This document shows, one piece after another, positions 1 to 6,192 of a DNA stretch of 6,797 bases. The notes beneath the pieces are model-generated. The model was not told the origin of the DNA and made no database searches. It worked only from the letters and a program-made list of their open reading frames with translations. Position 1 is the stretch's first letter, and each line of letters opens with the position of its first letter. This stretch comes from Desulfobacteraceae bacterium (GTDB taxonomy: Bacteria > Desulfobacterota > DSM-4660 > Desulfatiglandales > HGW-15): positions 1 through 6,797 of the forward strand of contig RPPU01000248.1 in the NCBI GenBank assembly GCA_003819975.1, in the 5' to 3' direction. Both the position numbers and the translations under genes were made by a program.

Positions 1-102
1 TACCACAAAGTAGGCGACAAGGTGAATACCTTAAACCATGCGTATTTTTGGGCCATCACCCGCGCGTCCATACAAACCGTTCAAAAGTTGGTCAATCCAT
101 AA
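1..102 (+). CDS. M28-family zinc aminopeptidase, C-terminal fragment (5' end outside window)
   Basis: Frame 1 is open from the left edge to a TAA at 100-102 and encodes 33 residues. It begins Tyr-His-Lys-Val-Gly-Asp-Lys-Val and continues into an amphipathic helix (AITRASIQTVQKL). This matches the end of M28 peptidases, where a Tyr-His-(Thr)-x-x-Asp motif supplies the last zinc-ligand histidine and is followed by a helix of the type 'ARATLAAVxEL'. In the family these are co-catalytic two-zinc aminopeptidases, often exported, that remove N-terminal residues. The fragment is too short to tell substrate preference or localisation. It lies 160 bp upstream of the M14 carboxypeptidase on the same strand, so the two may be co-transcribed. 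The call rests on one motif and the helix that follows it. Confidence 0.6.
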   Translation, partial: YHKVGDKVNTLNHAYFWAITRASIQTVQKLVNP

Positions 103-159
103 CGAGCCGACGATCCGGCAAGGCAACCATAAGAATGCGGGTTCCGTGATGAATAGATT

Positions 160-189
160 TTGACTTTTAAAACGGATGAAAAATCATAA
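160..189 (+). promoter_or_regulatory. weak candidate sigma70-type promoter before the M14 gene
   Basis: A TTGACT hexamer at 160-165 is a good -35 match. About 18 bp downstream lies only a poor -10 candidate (TCATAA, 184-189). The position, 75-100 bp before the chosen start of the carboxypeptidase, would suit a promoter. The poor -10 makes this a low-confidence call, and read-through from the upstream M28 gene is equally possible. Nothing else stands out in the 103-250 gap. Confidence 0.2.
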
Positions 190-250
190 AGCGGAGAACA
201 GGATTCATTGGAATCGTAATCGTTTCAGCCTTAAAGAAGAAATCAATCAA

Positions 251-257
251 AAGGAGA
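251..257 (+). promoter_or_regulatory. Shine-Dalgarno site fixing the M14 start
   Basis: AAGGAGA lies a few bases before the ATG at 263. The longer reading from ATG 176 has no comparable site and would place about 29 charged residues ahead of an otherwise clean signal peptide. The site therefore decides the start in favour of 263. Confidence 0.75.
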
Positions 258-262
258 AAAAA

Positions 263-1912
263 ATGAGACCAAGGTATCAAAGTTTGTTAAAAGGCGGTTT
301 ATTTTTGTTGGCCCTGGCCGTTGTTTGTGTTTTTGCTTTTCAGGCGACGGCGCAGGACGACGCGTCGACTTGGTATAAAATTTATTATACCAAGGCTCAG
401 AAAATACAGGCCTTAAGAATTATCAAGGAATTAGGCAGCCGGGCGCCCGAGTATTTTCCGGACGAGCCGTATCCATATATCGTGGCCCGGATCAGCAATG
501 AGGAAGCCTGGGCCTATTATGAGCAAGGCTTCCAGGTTGAAGAACATTCGGATTACGATCCCAGGCACGCCGCATCGATCATCCGTTCCGATCGGGCCGT
601 TCCGGGTTACACCTGCTACCGCACCGCGGCGGAAACGATCGCGGACATGAAAAAACTCGCGGCGGATCATCCCGGCCTGGTGACGCTGAAAGACATCGGC
701 GACAGTTATCTCAAAACAACGGGCCAGGGCGGGGAAGACATCTGGAAACTGGAATTGAGCAAGAGCAACGGGATTTTCAAGCGCGGCAGATTGCTTGTTA
801 CCGGCGGCGTGCATGCGCGGGAATATGTCGGGCCGGAGCTGGCCCTGCGATTCGCCGAATATTTGGTCGATAATTACGGGACCAACCCGGATGTGACCTG
901 GATTCTGAATTACTCGATCGTCGAGATCATCCCCCTGGTTAATCCGGACGGCCGCAAGATGGCCGACGGCACGACCATGCAAACGGATTGGCGCAAGAAC
1001 AACCATAAGCACGACAACAATAACTGCGGCACCGTCGGCAGCAATCATTACGGCGCGGACTTGAACCGTAATTTCAAATATAAATGGGGCGAGTCCGGAG
1101 TGGATTGGGATGTGTGCGCCGAAACTTACCCGGGAAAATCGGCGGTTTCGGAACCGGAAACCAAAGCCGTGCGGAATGTGATGCTGACCTATCGAGATTA
1201 TAACACCAGTCCGACCAGCCCGGCTTCAACGGACGCCAGAGGACTCTTTATCGATCTGCACAGTCACGGCCGGTTGGTGCTTTGGCCCTGGGGTTACGGC
1301 GATGCCCTGGCGCCCAACAATACCCAACTGCAGACGCTCGGCCGCAAGCTCGCTTTTTTCAACAATCATACCCCCGAAAAGGCTTCGGGGCTCTACCCGG
1401 CCTCCGGCACCACGGACGACGATCTGTACGCGGAAAAAGGCATTCCGGCCTATACTTTTGAGATGGGTACGGCTTTTTTCCAGGGCTGCAGCGCATTCGA
1501 GAGCACAATCGCGCCGCAAAACCTGAAGGCCCTGGTCTACGCGGCCAAGGCTTGCTTTCAGCCGTATAAATACCCCAAGGGTCCCGACGCCTTGAACGTG
1601 GCGCTGAGCGGCACGAATCTCACGGCTACGATCAACGACACGCGCTACAACAACAGCAACGGCAGCGAGCCGACCCAAAACATTACGGCGGCCGAATACT
1701 ACATCGACCAATTCCCCGATCCGGAGTGGCCGTTGGCAAAGCCTTATGCCATGAGCGCGACGGACGGGAGTTTCAACAGCAAAACCGAAAACGTGCGCGC
1801 CACGATCAATACGAGCGGTTTGGCCAAAGGCAAGCACATGATTTATGTGCGCGGCAAGGACGCCGGCAATAACTGGGGTCCGGTCAGCGCGGTGTTTTTG
1901 ACGGTGAATTGA
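263..1912 (+). CDS. secreted M14 zinc carboxypeptidase with C-terminal accessory domain
   Basis: This 549-residue protein should be exported and remove C-terminal residues from peptides. Residues 1-31 form a signal peptide: a basic start (MRPRYQ), a hydrophobic run (GLFLLALAVVCVFAF), and a likely cut after Ala-Thr-Ala. Residues 32-115 resemble a propeptide-like region. The catalytic domain is about 116-435. Zinc ligands are H184 and E187 in the HxxE motif (VHARE) and H333 (DLHSH). The substrate carboxylate would be held by N268-R269 (DLNRNF), and R244 (DWRKN) fits the oxyanion arginine. Y378 (LYPASG) matches the mobile tyrosine and E400 (TFEMG) the general base, so the active set looks complete. 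About 440-549 is an Ig-like or beta-sandwich-like tail ending in a KHMIYVRGKDAGNNWGP segment, seen at the end of various secreted bacterial hydrolases. The specificity subtype (A-like or B-like) cannot be read reliably. The start at 263 is preferred over an in-frame ATG at 176 because of the ribosome binding site and signal peptide. Confidence 0.93.
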   Translation: MRPRYQSLLKGGLFLLALAVVCVFAFQATAQDDASTWYKIYYTKAQKIQALRIIKELGSRAPEYFPDEPYPYIVARISNEEAWAYYEQGFQVEEHSDYDPRHAASIIRSDRAVPGYTCYRTAAETIADMKKLAADHPGLVTLKDIGDSYLKTTGQGGEDIWKLELSKSNGIFKRGRLLVTGGVHAREYVGPELALRFAEYLVDNYGTNPDVTWILNYSIVEIIPLVNPDGRKMADGTTMQTDWRKNNHKHDNNNCGTVGSNHYGADLNRNFKYKWGESGVDWDVCAETYPGKSAVSEPETKAVRNVMLTYRDYNTSPTSPASTDARGLFIDLHSHGRLVLWPWGYGDALAPNNTQLQTLGRKLAFFNNHTPEKASGLYPASGTTDDDLYAEKGIPAYTFEMGTAFFQGCSAFESTIAPQNLKALVYAAKACFQPYKYPKGPDALNVALSGTNLTATINDTRYNNSNGSEPTQNITAAEYYIDQFPDPEWPLAKPYAMSATDGSFNSKTENVRATINTSGLAKGKHMIYVRGKDAGNNWGPVSAVFLTVN

Positions 1913-1921
1913 AGATTACTG

Positions 1922-2018
1922 GGGATCTCTAAAAATTCACTTTAGTGAATGTGAGACCCTTAAAAATCGGCCAAATATGAACCGAAAAATTTTCAAAAGG
2001 CAAATTTTTAGAGATCCC
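1922..2018. repeat. 97-bp element with perfect 16-bp terminal inverted repeats (MITE-like)
   Basis: GGGATCTCTAAAAATT at 1922-1937 is exactly repeated in reverse complement at 2003-2018, with 65 bp between. The element is AT-rich, has no ORF, and starts 10 bp after the carboxypeptidase stop. The sequence TACTG occurs just outside the left end (1917-1921) and again one base beyond the right end (2020-2024), which could be a target-site duplication. A nested small hairpin, ATTCAC-TTTA-GTGAAT (1935-1950), overlaps the left repeat. The loop is too long, and a T-tract is lacking, for a simple intrinsic terminator. The structure suits a miniature non-autonomous transposable element or a transposase-bound intergenic repeat. 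No transposase is in the window, and the parent family cannot be named with certainty. Confidence 0.6.
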
Positions 2019-2062
2019 GTACTGTTTGATCGAAGCCAATCATAATAAAGGATGCGGCATTA

Positions 2063-4258
2063 TTGAAGAAATTTCCCTTTGTTCAACAACGAGATGCCAT
2101 GGATTGCGGTCCGGCATGTTTGGCCATGATTGCCCGTTACTACGGCAAGGTCTTTTCCCTGTCCACCCTGCGGGATCGCAGTTCGTTAACCCGCATCGGC
2201 GTCTCTCTTTTGGGCATCAGCGACGCGGCCGAATCCATCGGCCTGCGCACCATGGGTGTTCAAATCGATTACAATACCTTGAAAGCTGAAGCACCCCTGC
2301 CCTGCATTGTCCATTGGCAGCAGCGGCATTTCATGGTGGTGTACGGCATCAAAAAAGGACATGTCAAAGCGGCCGACCCGGCCGGCGGCCTGCTGACTTT
2401 TACCAAAGAAGAATTTCAGCGCGGCTGGATTAGCGCCCGGAAACAAGATCAAGACCAAGGCGTTTGCCTTTTGCTTGAACCCAGCCCGGATTTTTATAAA
2501 CACGATGATGAAACTCTGGAAAAATCGGGATTCAAATATTTTTTCACCTACTTGCGGCCTTATAAGAAATTTTTAGTGCAATTATTTCTAGGTCTGTTTT
2601 TGGGAACGGTCTTGAGCCTGGTTTTTCCCTTTTTAACTCAATCTATCGTGGATAAGGGCATCAACAACCGGGACATCGGTTTTGTTTACCTTATTCTGAT
2701 CGCTCAATTGGTGCTTTTTTTCAGTCAAACCGCCGTGGATTTTATCCGCAATTGGATATTATTGCATATCAGCGCGCGCATCAATATCTCCCTTATTTCC
2801 GATTTCCTGATCAAGCTCATGAAACTGTCGATCGGTTTTTTCGACACCAAATTGATCGGCGACATCCTGCAGCGCATCGACGACCATCAGCGTATTGAAT
2901 CCTTCCTGACCTCCTCGACTTTAAGCACGCTTTTTTCCATGTTCAACCTGTTGGTATTCGGACTGATCCTGGCGGTTTTCAAATGGGAGTTGTTCGCGAT
3001 TTTCATGTTGGCGGGTATCTTATATGTGCTTTGGGTCGTCCTGTTCATGGCCAAAAGGCGCCGGCTGGACTTCAAGCGTTTTGCGCAACTCTCGGACAAT
3101 CAAAGCAGCCTAATCCAGCTCATCAATGGGATCCAGGAAATAAAACTCAATAACTGCGAACGCCAAAAACGCTGGGGCTGGGAGCGTATTCAGGCCAAGA
3201 TTTTCAAGATCAACATCCAAAGCCTGACCCTCCGCCAATATCAGGCAACGGGGGCTTTATTCATCAACCAGTTTAAAAACATCCTGATTTCATTTTTAAG
3301 CGCCAAGGCGGTTATTGACGGTCACATGACCCTGGGCATGATGATGGCGGTTCAGTACATCATCGGCCAATTGAACAGCACTCTGGATCAATTCATTCAT
3401 TTTTTTCATACGGCCCAGGACGCCAAGATCAGTTTGGAACGCTTGGCTGAAATCCATCTGCAAAAAGACGAGCAAAAGCCGGATCAGCCGCAAATGGTCC
3501 AATTGCCGGCCCGGCACTCCATCCATATCCGTAATTTATCGTTTCACTATGCCGGATCCAAATCCGAACCTGTGCTGCAGGATCTGGACCTCCTGATCCC
3601 GGAACGAAAAATAACCGCTATTGTGGGCGTAAGCGGCAGCGGCAAAACCACCTTGCTCAAATTACTCCTTGGTTTTTATCCGCCGAGCAAAGGGGAGATT
3701 CAGGTCGGGGACATACCCTTAAACCATATCAACCAGCGCTTCTGGCGTCAGAAATGCGGGGTGGTCATGCAGGATGGTTTTGTTTTTTCGGATACGATCA
3801 TCAGAAATATCGCGGTCGGCGATGAAACGATCCATACGGCCAAATTGTTGCATGCCGCTAAAACCGCCCATATCCAGGATCTGATTGAAACGCTGCCTTT
3901 AGGTTATGACACCAAGATCGGCATGGAAGGCCACGGATTGAGTCAGGGCCAAAAACAACGCATCCTGATCGCGCGCAGCGTGTATAAAAATCCCGCCTAC
4001 TTGTTCTTCGACGAAGCCACCAATGCCCTGGACGCCCGCAATGAAGCGATCATCATGAACAATCTGAACCTGTTTTTCAGGGGTCGGACCGTGATCATTG
4101 TGGCCCACCGCCTGAGTACGGTCAGAAACGCCGATCAGATCGTGGTCCTGGAAAAAGGGCGGATTATCGAAAAAGGAACCCACGGTGAATTGACCTCTTT
4201 AAGCGGGGCTTATTTCAACCTGGTTAAAAACCAACTGGAATTGGGAAGCGAATCTTGA
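2063..4258 (+). CDS. peptidase-containing ABC transporter (C39 protease, exporter and ATPase in one chain)
   Basis: This 731-residue inner-membrane protein should cut double-glycine leaders and export the released peptide. Residues 1-140 are a C39 cysteine protease: Q9 (oxyanion), catalytic C15 in MDCGPACL, H89 (RHFMVV) and D105 (DPAGG). About 165-450 is a six-helix ABC transmembrane domain with hydrophobic runs near 171-193, 206-226, 290-305, 309-329, 400-418 and 425-445. The nucleotide-binding domain has Walker A (GVSGSGKTT, 522-530), Q-loop Q570, signature LSQGQ (626-630), Walker B YLFFDE (D650, E651), D-loop ALDA and switch H682. All motifs are intact and the length is normal for the family. 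The start is TTG at 2063: no ATG or GTG lies between it and the in-frame stop at 2027-2029, a fair AGGA (2049-2052) precedes it, and the next ATG (residue 13) would remove Q9. The next gene overlaps its stop. A LanT/ComA/PCAT-type role is well supported; the natural substrate is inferred to be the peptide at 5647. Confidence 0.95.
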   Translation: MKKFPFVQQRDAMDCGPACLAMIARYYGKVFSLSTLRDRSSLTRIGVSLLGISDAAESIGLRTMGVQIDYNTLKAEAPLPCIVHWQQRHFMVVYGIKKGHVKAADPAGGLLTFTKEEFQRGWISARKQDQDQGVCLLLEPSPDFYKHDDETLEKSGFKYFFTYLRPYKKFLVQLFLGLFLGTVLSLVFPFLTQSIVDKGINNRDIGFVYLILIAQLVLFFSQTAVDFIRNWILLHISARINISLISDFLIKLMKLSIGFFDTKLIGDILQRIDDHQRIESFLTSSTLSTLFSMFNLLVFGLILAVFKWELFAIFMLAGILYVLWVVLFMAKRRRLDFKRFAQLSDNQSSLIQLINGIQEIKLNNCERQKRWGWERIQAKIFKINIQSLTLRQYQATGALFINQFKNILISFLSAKAVIDGHMTLGMMMAVQYIIGQLNSTLDQFIHFFHTAQDAKISLERLAEIHLQKDEQKPDQPQMVQLPARHSIHIRNLSFHYAGSKSEPVLQDLDLLIPERKITAIVGVSGSGKTTLLKLLLGFYPPSKGEIQVGDIPLNHINQRFWRQKCGVVMQDGFVFSDTIIRNIAVGDETIHTAKLLHAAKTAHIQDLIETLPLGYDTKIGMEGHGLSQGQKQRILIARSVYKNPAYLFFDEATNALDARNEAIIMNNLNLFFRGRTVIIVAHRLSTVRNADQIVVLEKGRIIEKGTHGELTSLSGAYFNLVKNQLELGSES

Positions 4259-5559
4259 TGAATGGGCTGAATGAAAACAAAATCGAATTACCGGAATCGC
4301 GCAGTGAAGAAGTCCAGGAAGTTATGGGTTATATCCCGCGCTGGATCGTCCGTTGGGGCATTAGCGTTTTCTTTGCGACTTTCACGATCCTACTGATCGG
4401 AACCGGGTTTTTTAAATATCCCGATATCATTCCTTCCAAGATCATGATAACCGCCGAAATCCCCGCCGCAAGCATCGTGGCTCGGGTTAGCGGAAAAATC
4501 CAGCGCCTCTATGTGCGGGAAAATGAGCTTGTCAAACAAGGCGCGCTGATCGCCCTGATCGAAACCCCGGCCGATGAAAACCATGTCTTTGAATTGAAAT
4601 CGCGCTTGGCCTCTTTTGAGACAGCGGAGGTTATCAACCCCGGCGCCGGCGCCTTCGACACCCATTATGCCCTGGGCGAATTGCAATCCGGCTATGAAAC
4701 CTTTTTAAAAGCTTACAATGAATACCATGTGTTTTTGAATCTGCGCTATCACCGGCAAAAGATCGATTCAATACGGGCACAGATCGACAAACAAGGACGG
4801 GCTCTCGAGTTTTTAAGAAGCCAGATCAAGATTCAAAAAGAGGATCTGGAACTGGCTAAAAGCCAATATGCCAGGGTCCAGGACTTGGTGAAACGCAATA
4901 TCGTCTCCCGTTTCGAGTTTGAAAAGACCAAGAGTGATTTTCTGCAAAGAGCCTATGTTTTTGAAGAAACCAAGTCGAACCTGGCAAAACAAGAACTCGA
5001 GATCCTGCAGCAAGAGCAATCCGTTCTCGAATTGGACCTGCAGCGCCGAGACCAGGAGACCAAACTGCAGGCGGTTCTGAAGGAAACGTTTCAAAATTTA
5101 AACGGTCAAATCAGTCAATGGGAGCATAAATATATTTTAAAGGCGCCGCTGGCGGGTCGGGTTTCTTTTCCAAAATACTGGAGCCCCAATCAAAACGTTA
5201 AAGAAGGCGAGAACGTTTTTTCAGTCGTGCCTGATCAATCGCAAAACATACTTGGCAAAGTGACCTTGCCCATGCAGGGCTCCGGCAAGGTCAAAATCGG
5301 ACAACAGGTTAACATCAAGTTTTTCGGTTTTCCTTATCAGGAATATGGCATGGTGCGCGGCCGGGTGAAGTCCAAGTCTCCGGTAGCGACCGATGACGCT
5401 TACCTGGTTGAAGTTGAGCTTTTAGAGGGTTTGACCACCCATTTTAATAAAAAATTACCTTTTATTCAGGAGATGCAGGGCACGGCCGAAATCATCACCG
5501 AGGACTTTAGTTTATTGGAAAGGATTTTTCAACCCATTATGGCGGCGCTAAAGAAATAA
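4258..5559 (+). CDS. HlyD-family periplasmic adaptor (membrane fusion protein)
   Basis: This 433-residue adaptor should link the ABC exporter to an outer-membrane TolC-like channel. A short cytoplasmic N-terminus (ESRSEEVQEVMGYIPRWIVRWG) precedes one transmembrane helix at about 34-52. The first half of a lipoyl-like domain follows (VARVSGKIQRLYVREN...VKQGALIALIETPA, about 74-105). About 140-290 is a long charged helical hairpin rich in Gln, Glu and Lys. The second lipoyl half is about 293-326 (LKAPLAGRVSF...VKEGENVFSVVP). The rest is a beta-barrel region ending with TEDFSLLERIF, a typical HlyD C-terminus. ATG 4258 shares its A with the TGA of the transporter, which implies translational coupling. 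A TTG at 4255 would add one residue and is less likely. No outer-membrane partner is encoded here, so a channel from elsewhere must serve. The SEEVQE(I/V)(M/L)G start and wording resemble adaptors paired with this transporter type in Bacteroidota (recollection, not a search). Confidence 0.93.
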   Translation: MNGLNENKIELPESRSEEVQEVMGYIPRWIVRWGISVFFATFTILLIGTGFFKYPDIIPSKIMITAEIPAASIVARVSGKIQRLYVRENELVKQGALIALIETPADENHVFELKSRLASFETAEVINPGAGAFDTHYALGELQSGYETFLKAYNEYHVFLNLRYHRQKIDSIRAQIDKQGRALEFLRSQIKIQKEDLELAKSQYARVQDLVKRNIVSRFEFEKTKSDFLQRAYVFEETKSNLAKQELEILQQEQSVLELDLQRRDQETKLQAVLKETFQNLNGQISQWEHKYILKAPLAGRVSFPKYWSPNQNVKEGENVFSVVPDQSQNILGKVTLPMQGSGKVKIGQQVNIKFFGFPYQEYGMVRGRVKSKSPVATDDAYLVEVELLEGLTTHFNKKLPFIQEMQGTAEIITEDFSLLERIFQPIMAALKK

Positions 5560-5599
5560 GAGGATTTTACCGTCGATTGAATATGGATCCACACAGGGC

Positions 5600-5620
5600 A
5601 AGGTTGGGATAGCGAACCTT
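5600..5620 (+). other. small hairpin in the precursor leader region
   Basis: AAGGTT (5600-5605) and AACCTT (5615-5620) form a 6-bp stem with a 9-base loop. It lies between the HlyD stop and the precursor's ribosome binding site. It could protect the 5' end of a processed precursor mRNA or attenuate transcription, but a stem this short may be chance. There is no T-tract after it, so it is not a clear terminator. Confidence 0.25.
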
Positions 5621-5634
5621 TCAACAATTATTTC

Positions 5635-5640
5635 AAGGAG
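5635..5640 (+). promoter_or_regulatory. strong Shine-Dalgarno site of the precursor gene
   Basis: AAGGAG ends six bases before the ATG at 5647. It is a near-ideal site, stronger than those of the transporter and adaptor, and fits the need to make more precursor than export machinery. It also confirms the start that gives a well-formed leader. Confidence 0.75.
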
Positions 5641-5646
5641 TATTTT

Positions 5647-5925
5647 ATGAAATTAGAGCAATTGAAGATGAAACAGACGGCATTAACGGAACGCCAAATG
5701 CGCGCCATTGCCGGCGGTCAGGAGCCCAATATTAAGATTAAAAAAGGCGATTGGAATTGGGAATGGGGACCAACGGCATGTCCGCCGGACGGCGGAGGTT
5801 GCGGTTACGCTGGCCTTTCCTATAAGAATGTGGGGTTATCCATCCAAGGAGGAGGAAGCGGCGGGACCGGAGGACATGAATATTACGCCGGAGGTGGGAT
5901 TAAAATAAAATTTGGAAAAAGATGA
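5647..5925 (+). CDS. double-glycine precursor peptide (putative bacteriocin, microcin or signal)
   Basis: The 92-residue product has a 24-residue leader ending LTERQMRAIAGG. Hydrophobic residues sit at -12 (L), -7 (M) and -4 (I) from the cut, T at -11 and Q at -8, and GG at -2/-1, as expected for C39-processed leaders (consensus LSxxELxxIxGG). The core, residues 25-92, is 68 residues with 19 glycines, two cysteines (C45, C52, spacing CX6C), three alternating tryptophans (W36, W38, W40), Gly-rich tracts at 68-76 and 82-84, and Ile-Lys-Ile-Lys at 29-32 and 85-88. It is net basic near both ends. It lies 87 bp after the adaptor, same strand, with its own strong ribosome binding site. The leader and adjacent C39 transporter make the precursor role solid. 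The mature activity is unknown: no modification enzyme or immunity protein is nearby, so a disulfide-bonded unmodified peptide is the simplest guess. I do not recognise the core as a named family. Confidence 0.85.
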   Translation: MKLEQLKMKQTALTERQMRAIAGGQEPNIKIKKGDWNWEWGPTACPPDGGGCGYAGLSYKNVGLSIQGGGSGGTGGHEYYAGGGIKIKFGKR

Positions 5926-6099
5926 ATGCATGCATCATGATTATTGAGTAGTTTTGCCGATAAGTCACCTTGCCCTGTTAAACAAATAGCATTCATGAAG
6001 TTGCGCGAATATGGAATCTCTTAAGTTTAAGACAAGCAGTTCCGGCGCGTATATGCCTGGGCGGAAATTTATTAAAGTCACTATAAAACGATTCCTTGC

Positions 6100-6147
6100 C
6101 TCCTCTTGGCCGAAGCGTGCCGTAAATGTACGCTCGGCAAAGAGGAG
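6100..6147. terminator. imperfect stem-loop, possible terminator of the AraC-type gene
   Basis: CTCCTCTT (6100-6107) pairs with AAGAGGAG (6140-6147). After one G-A mismatch, GCCGA (6109-6113) pairs with TCGGC (6134-6138), and after a bulged A, GCGT (6115-6118) pairs with ACGC (6130-6133), leaving an 11-base loop. That is about 17 base pairs. It begins 46 bp beyond the stop of the minus-strand regulator, a natural terminator position. On that strand the nearest T-run (CGTTTTA) comes only about ten bases after the stem, so termination is unproven. On the plus strand no T-tract follows. A structured regulatory RNA or intergenic repeat is the alternative. Confidence 0.35.
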
Positions 6148-6192
6148 CATGGGAATTGCAGCATGACGGATGGACGCTCAACGCAGGATTTT

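Larger units (their letters stand above)
5593..5978. repeat. 12-bp inverted repeat bracketing the precursor gene
   Basis: ACAGGGCAAGGT at 5593-5604 recurs in reverse complement (ACCTTGCCCTGT) at 5967-5978, about 40 bp on each side of the precursor gene. One such 12-bp match somewhere in a window this size is expected by chance, but this close placement around one small gene is less so. It could mark an invertible or inserted cassette, or pair in a long transcript. No recombinase is visible. Confidence 0.3.

Noticed and set aside
176..262. Longer start (ATG 176) for the M14 carboxypeptidase
   Set aside because: No good ribosome binding site, and 29 charged residues would precede a clean signal peptide; ATG 263 has AAGGAGA right before it.
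431..1048. Long minus-strand ORF opposite the carboxypeptidase (and another at 1226-1837)
   Set aside because: Antisense shadows of a gene with intact catalytic motifs; no ribosome sites or recognisable domains.
2041..2046. CATAAT as a -10 box before the transporter
   Set aside because: No -35 at the right distance, and transcription would start at or inside the ribosome site.
2026..2289. 87-residue ORF beginning before the transporter
   Set aside because: It overlaps the C39 domain in another frame, and its protein shows no domain-like pattern, while the transporter frame is unmistakable.
5848..5873. G-rich run in the precursor gene as a G-quadruplex
   Set aside because: Explained by consecutive glycine codons; the runs are mostly two Gs, so only weak two-layer structures would form.
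5708..5908. 66-residue ORF in another frame inside the precursor gene
   Set aside because: No ribosome site, no leader, Pro/Arg-rich shadow of the glycine-rich frame.
5926..5935. ATGCATGCAT palindrome at the end of the precursor gene
   Set aside because: Only 10 bp with no loop or T-tract; a short self-complementary run is expected by chance.
6010..6165. Basic 51-codon ORF starting MESLKFKT in the intergenic region
   Set aside because: No ribosome binding site, no double-glycine motif, and it runs through the stem-loop; probably chance.
5965..6181. Two overlapping minus-strand ORFs of about 60 residues
   Set aside because: No ribosome sites, no leader or domain pattern, and they compete for the same DNA.
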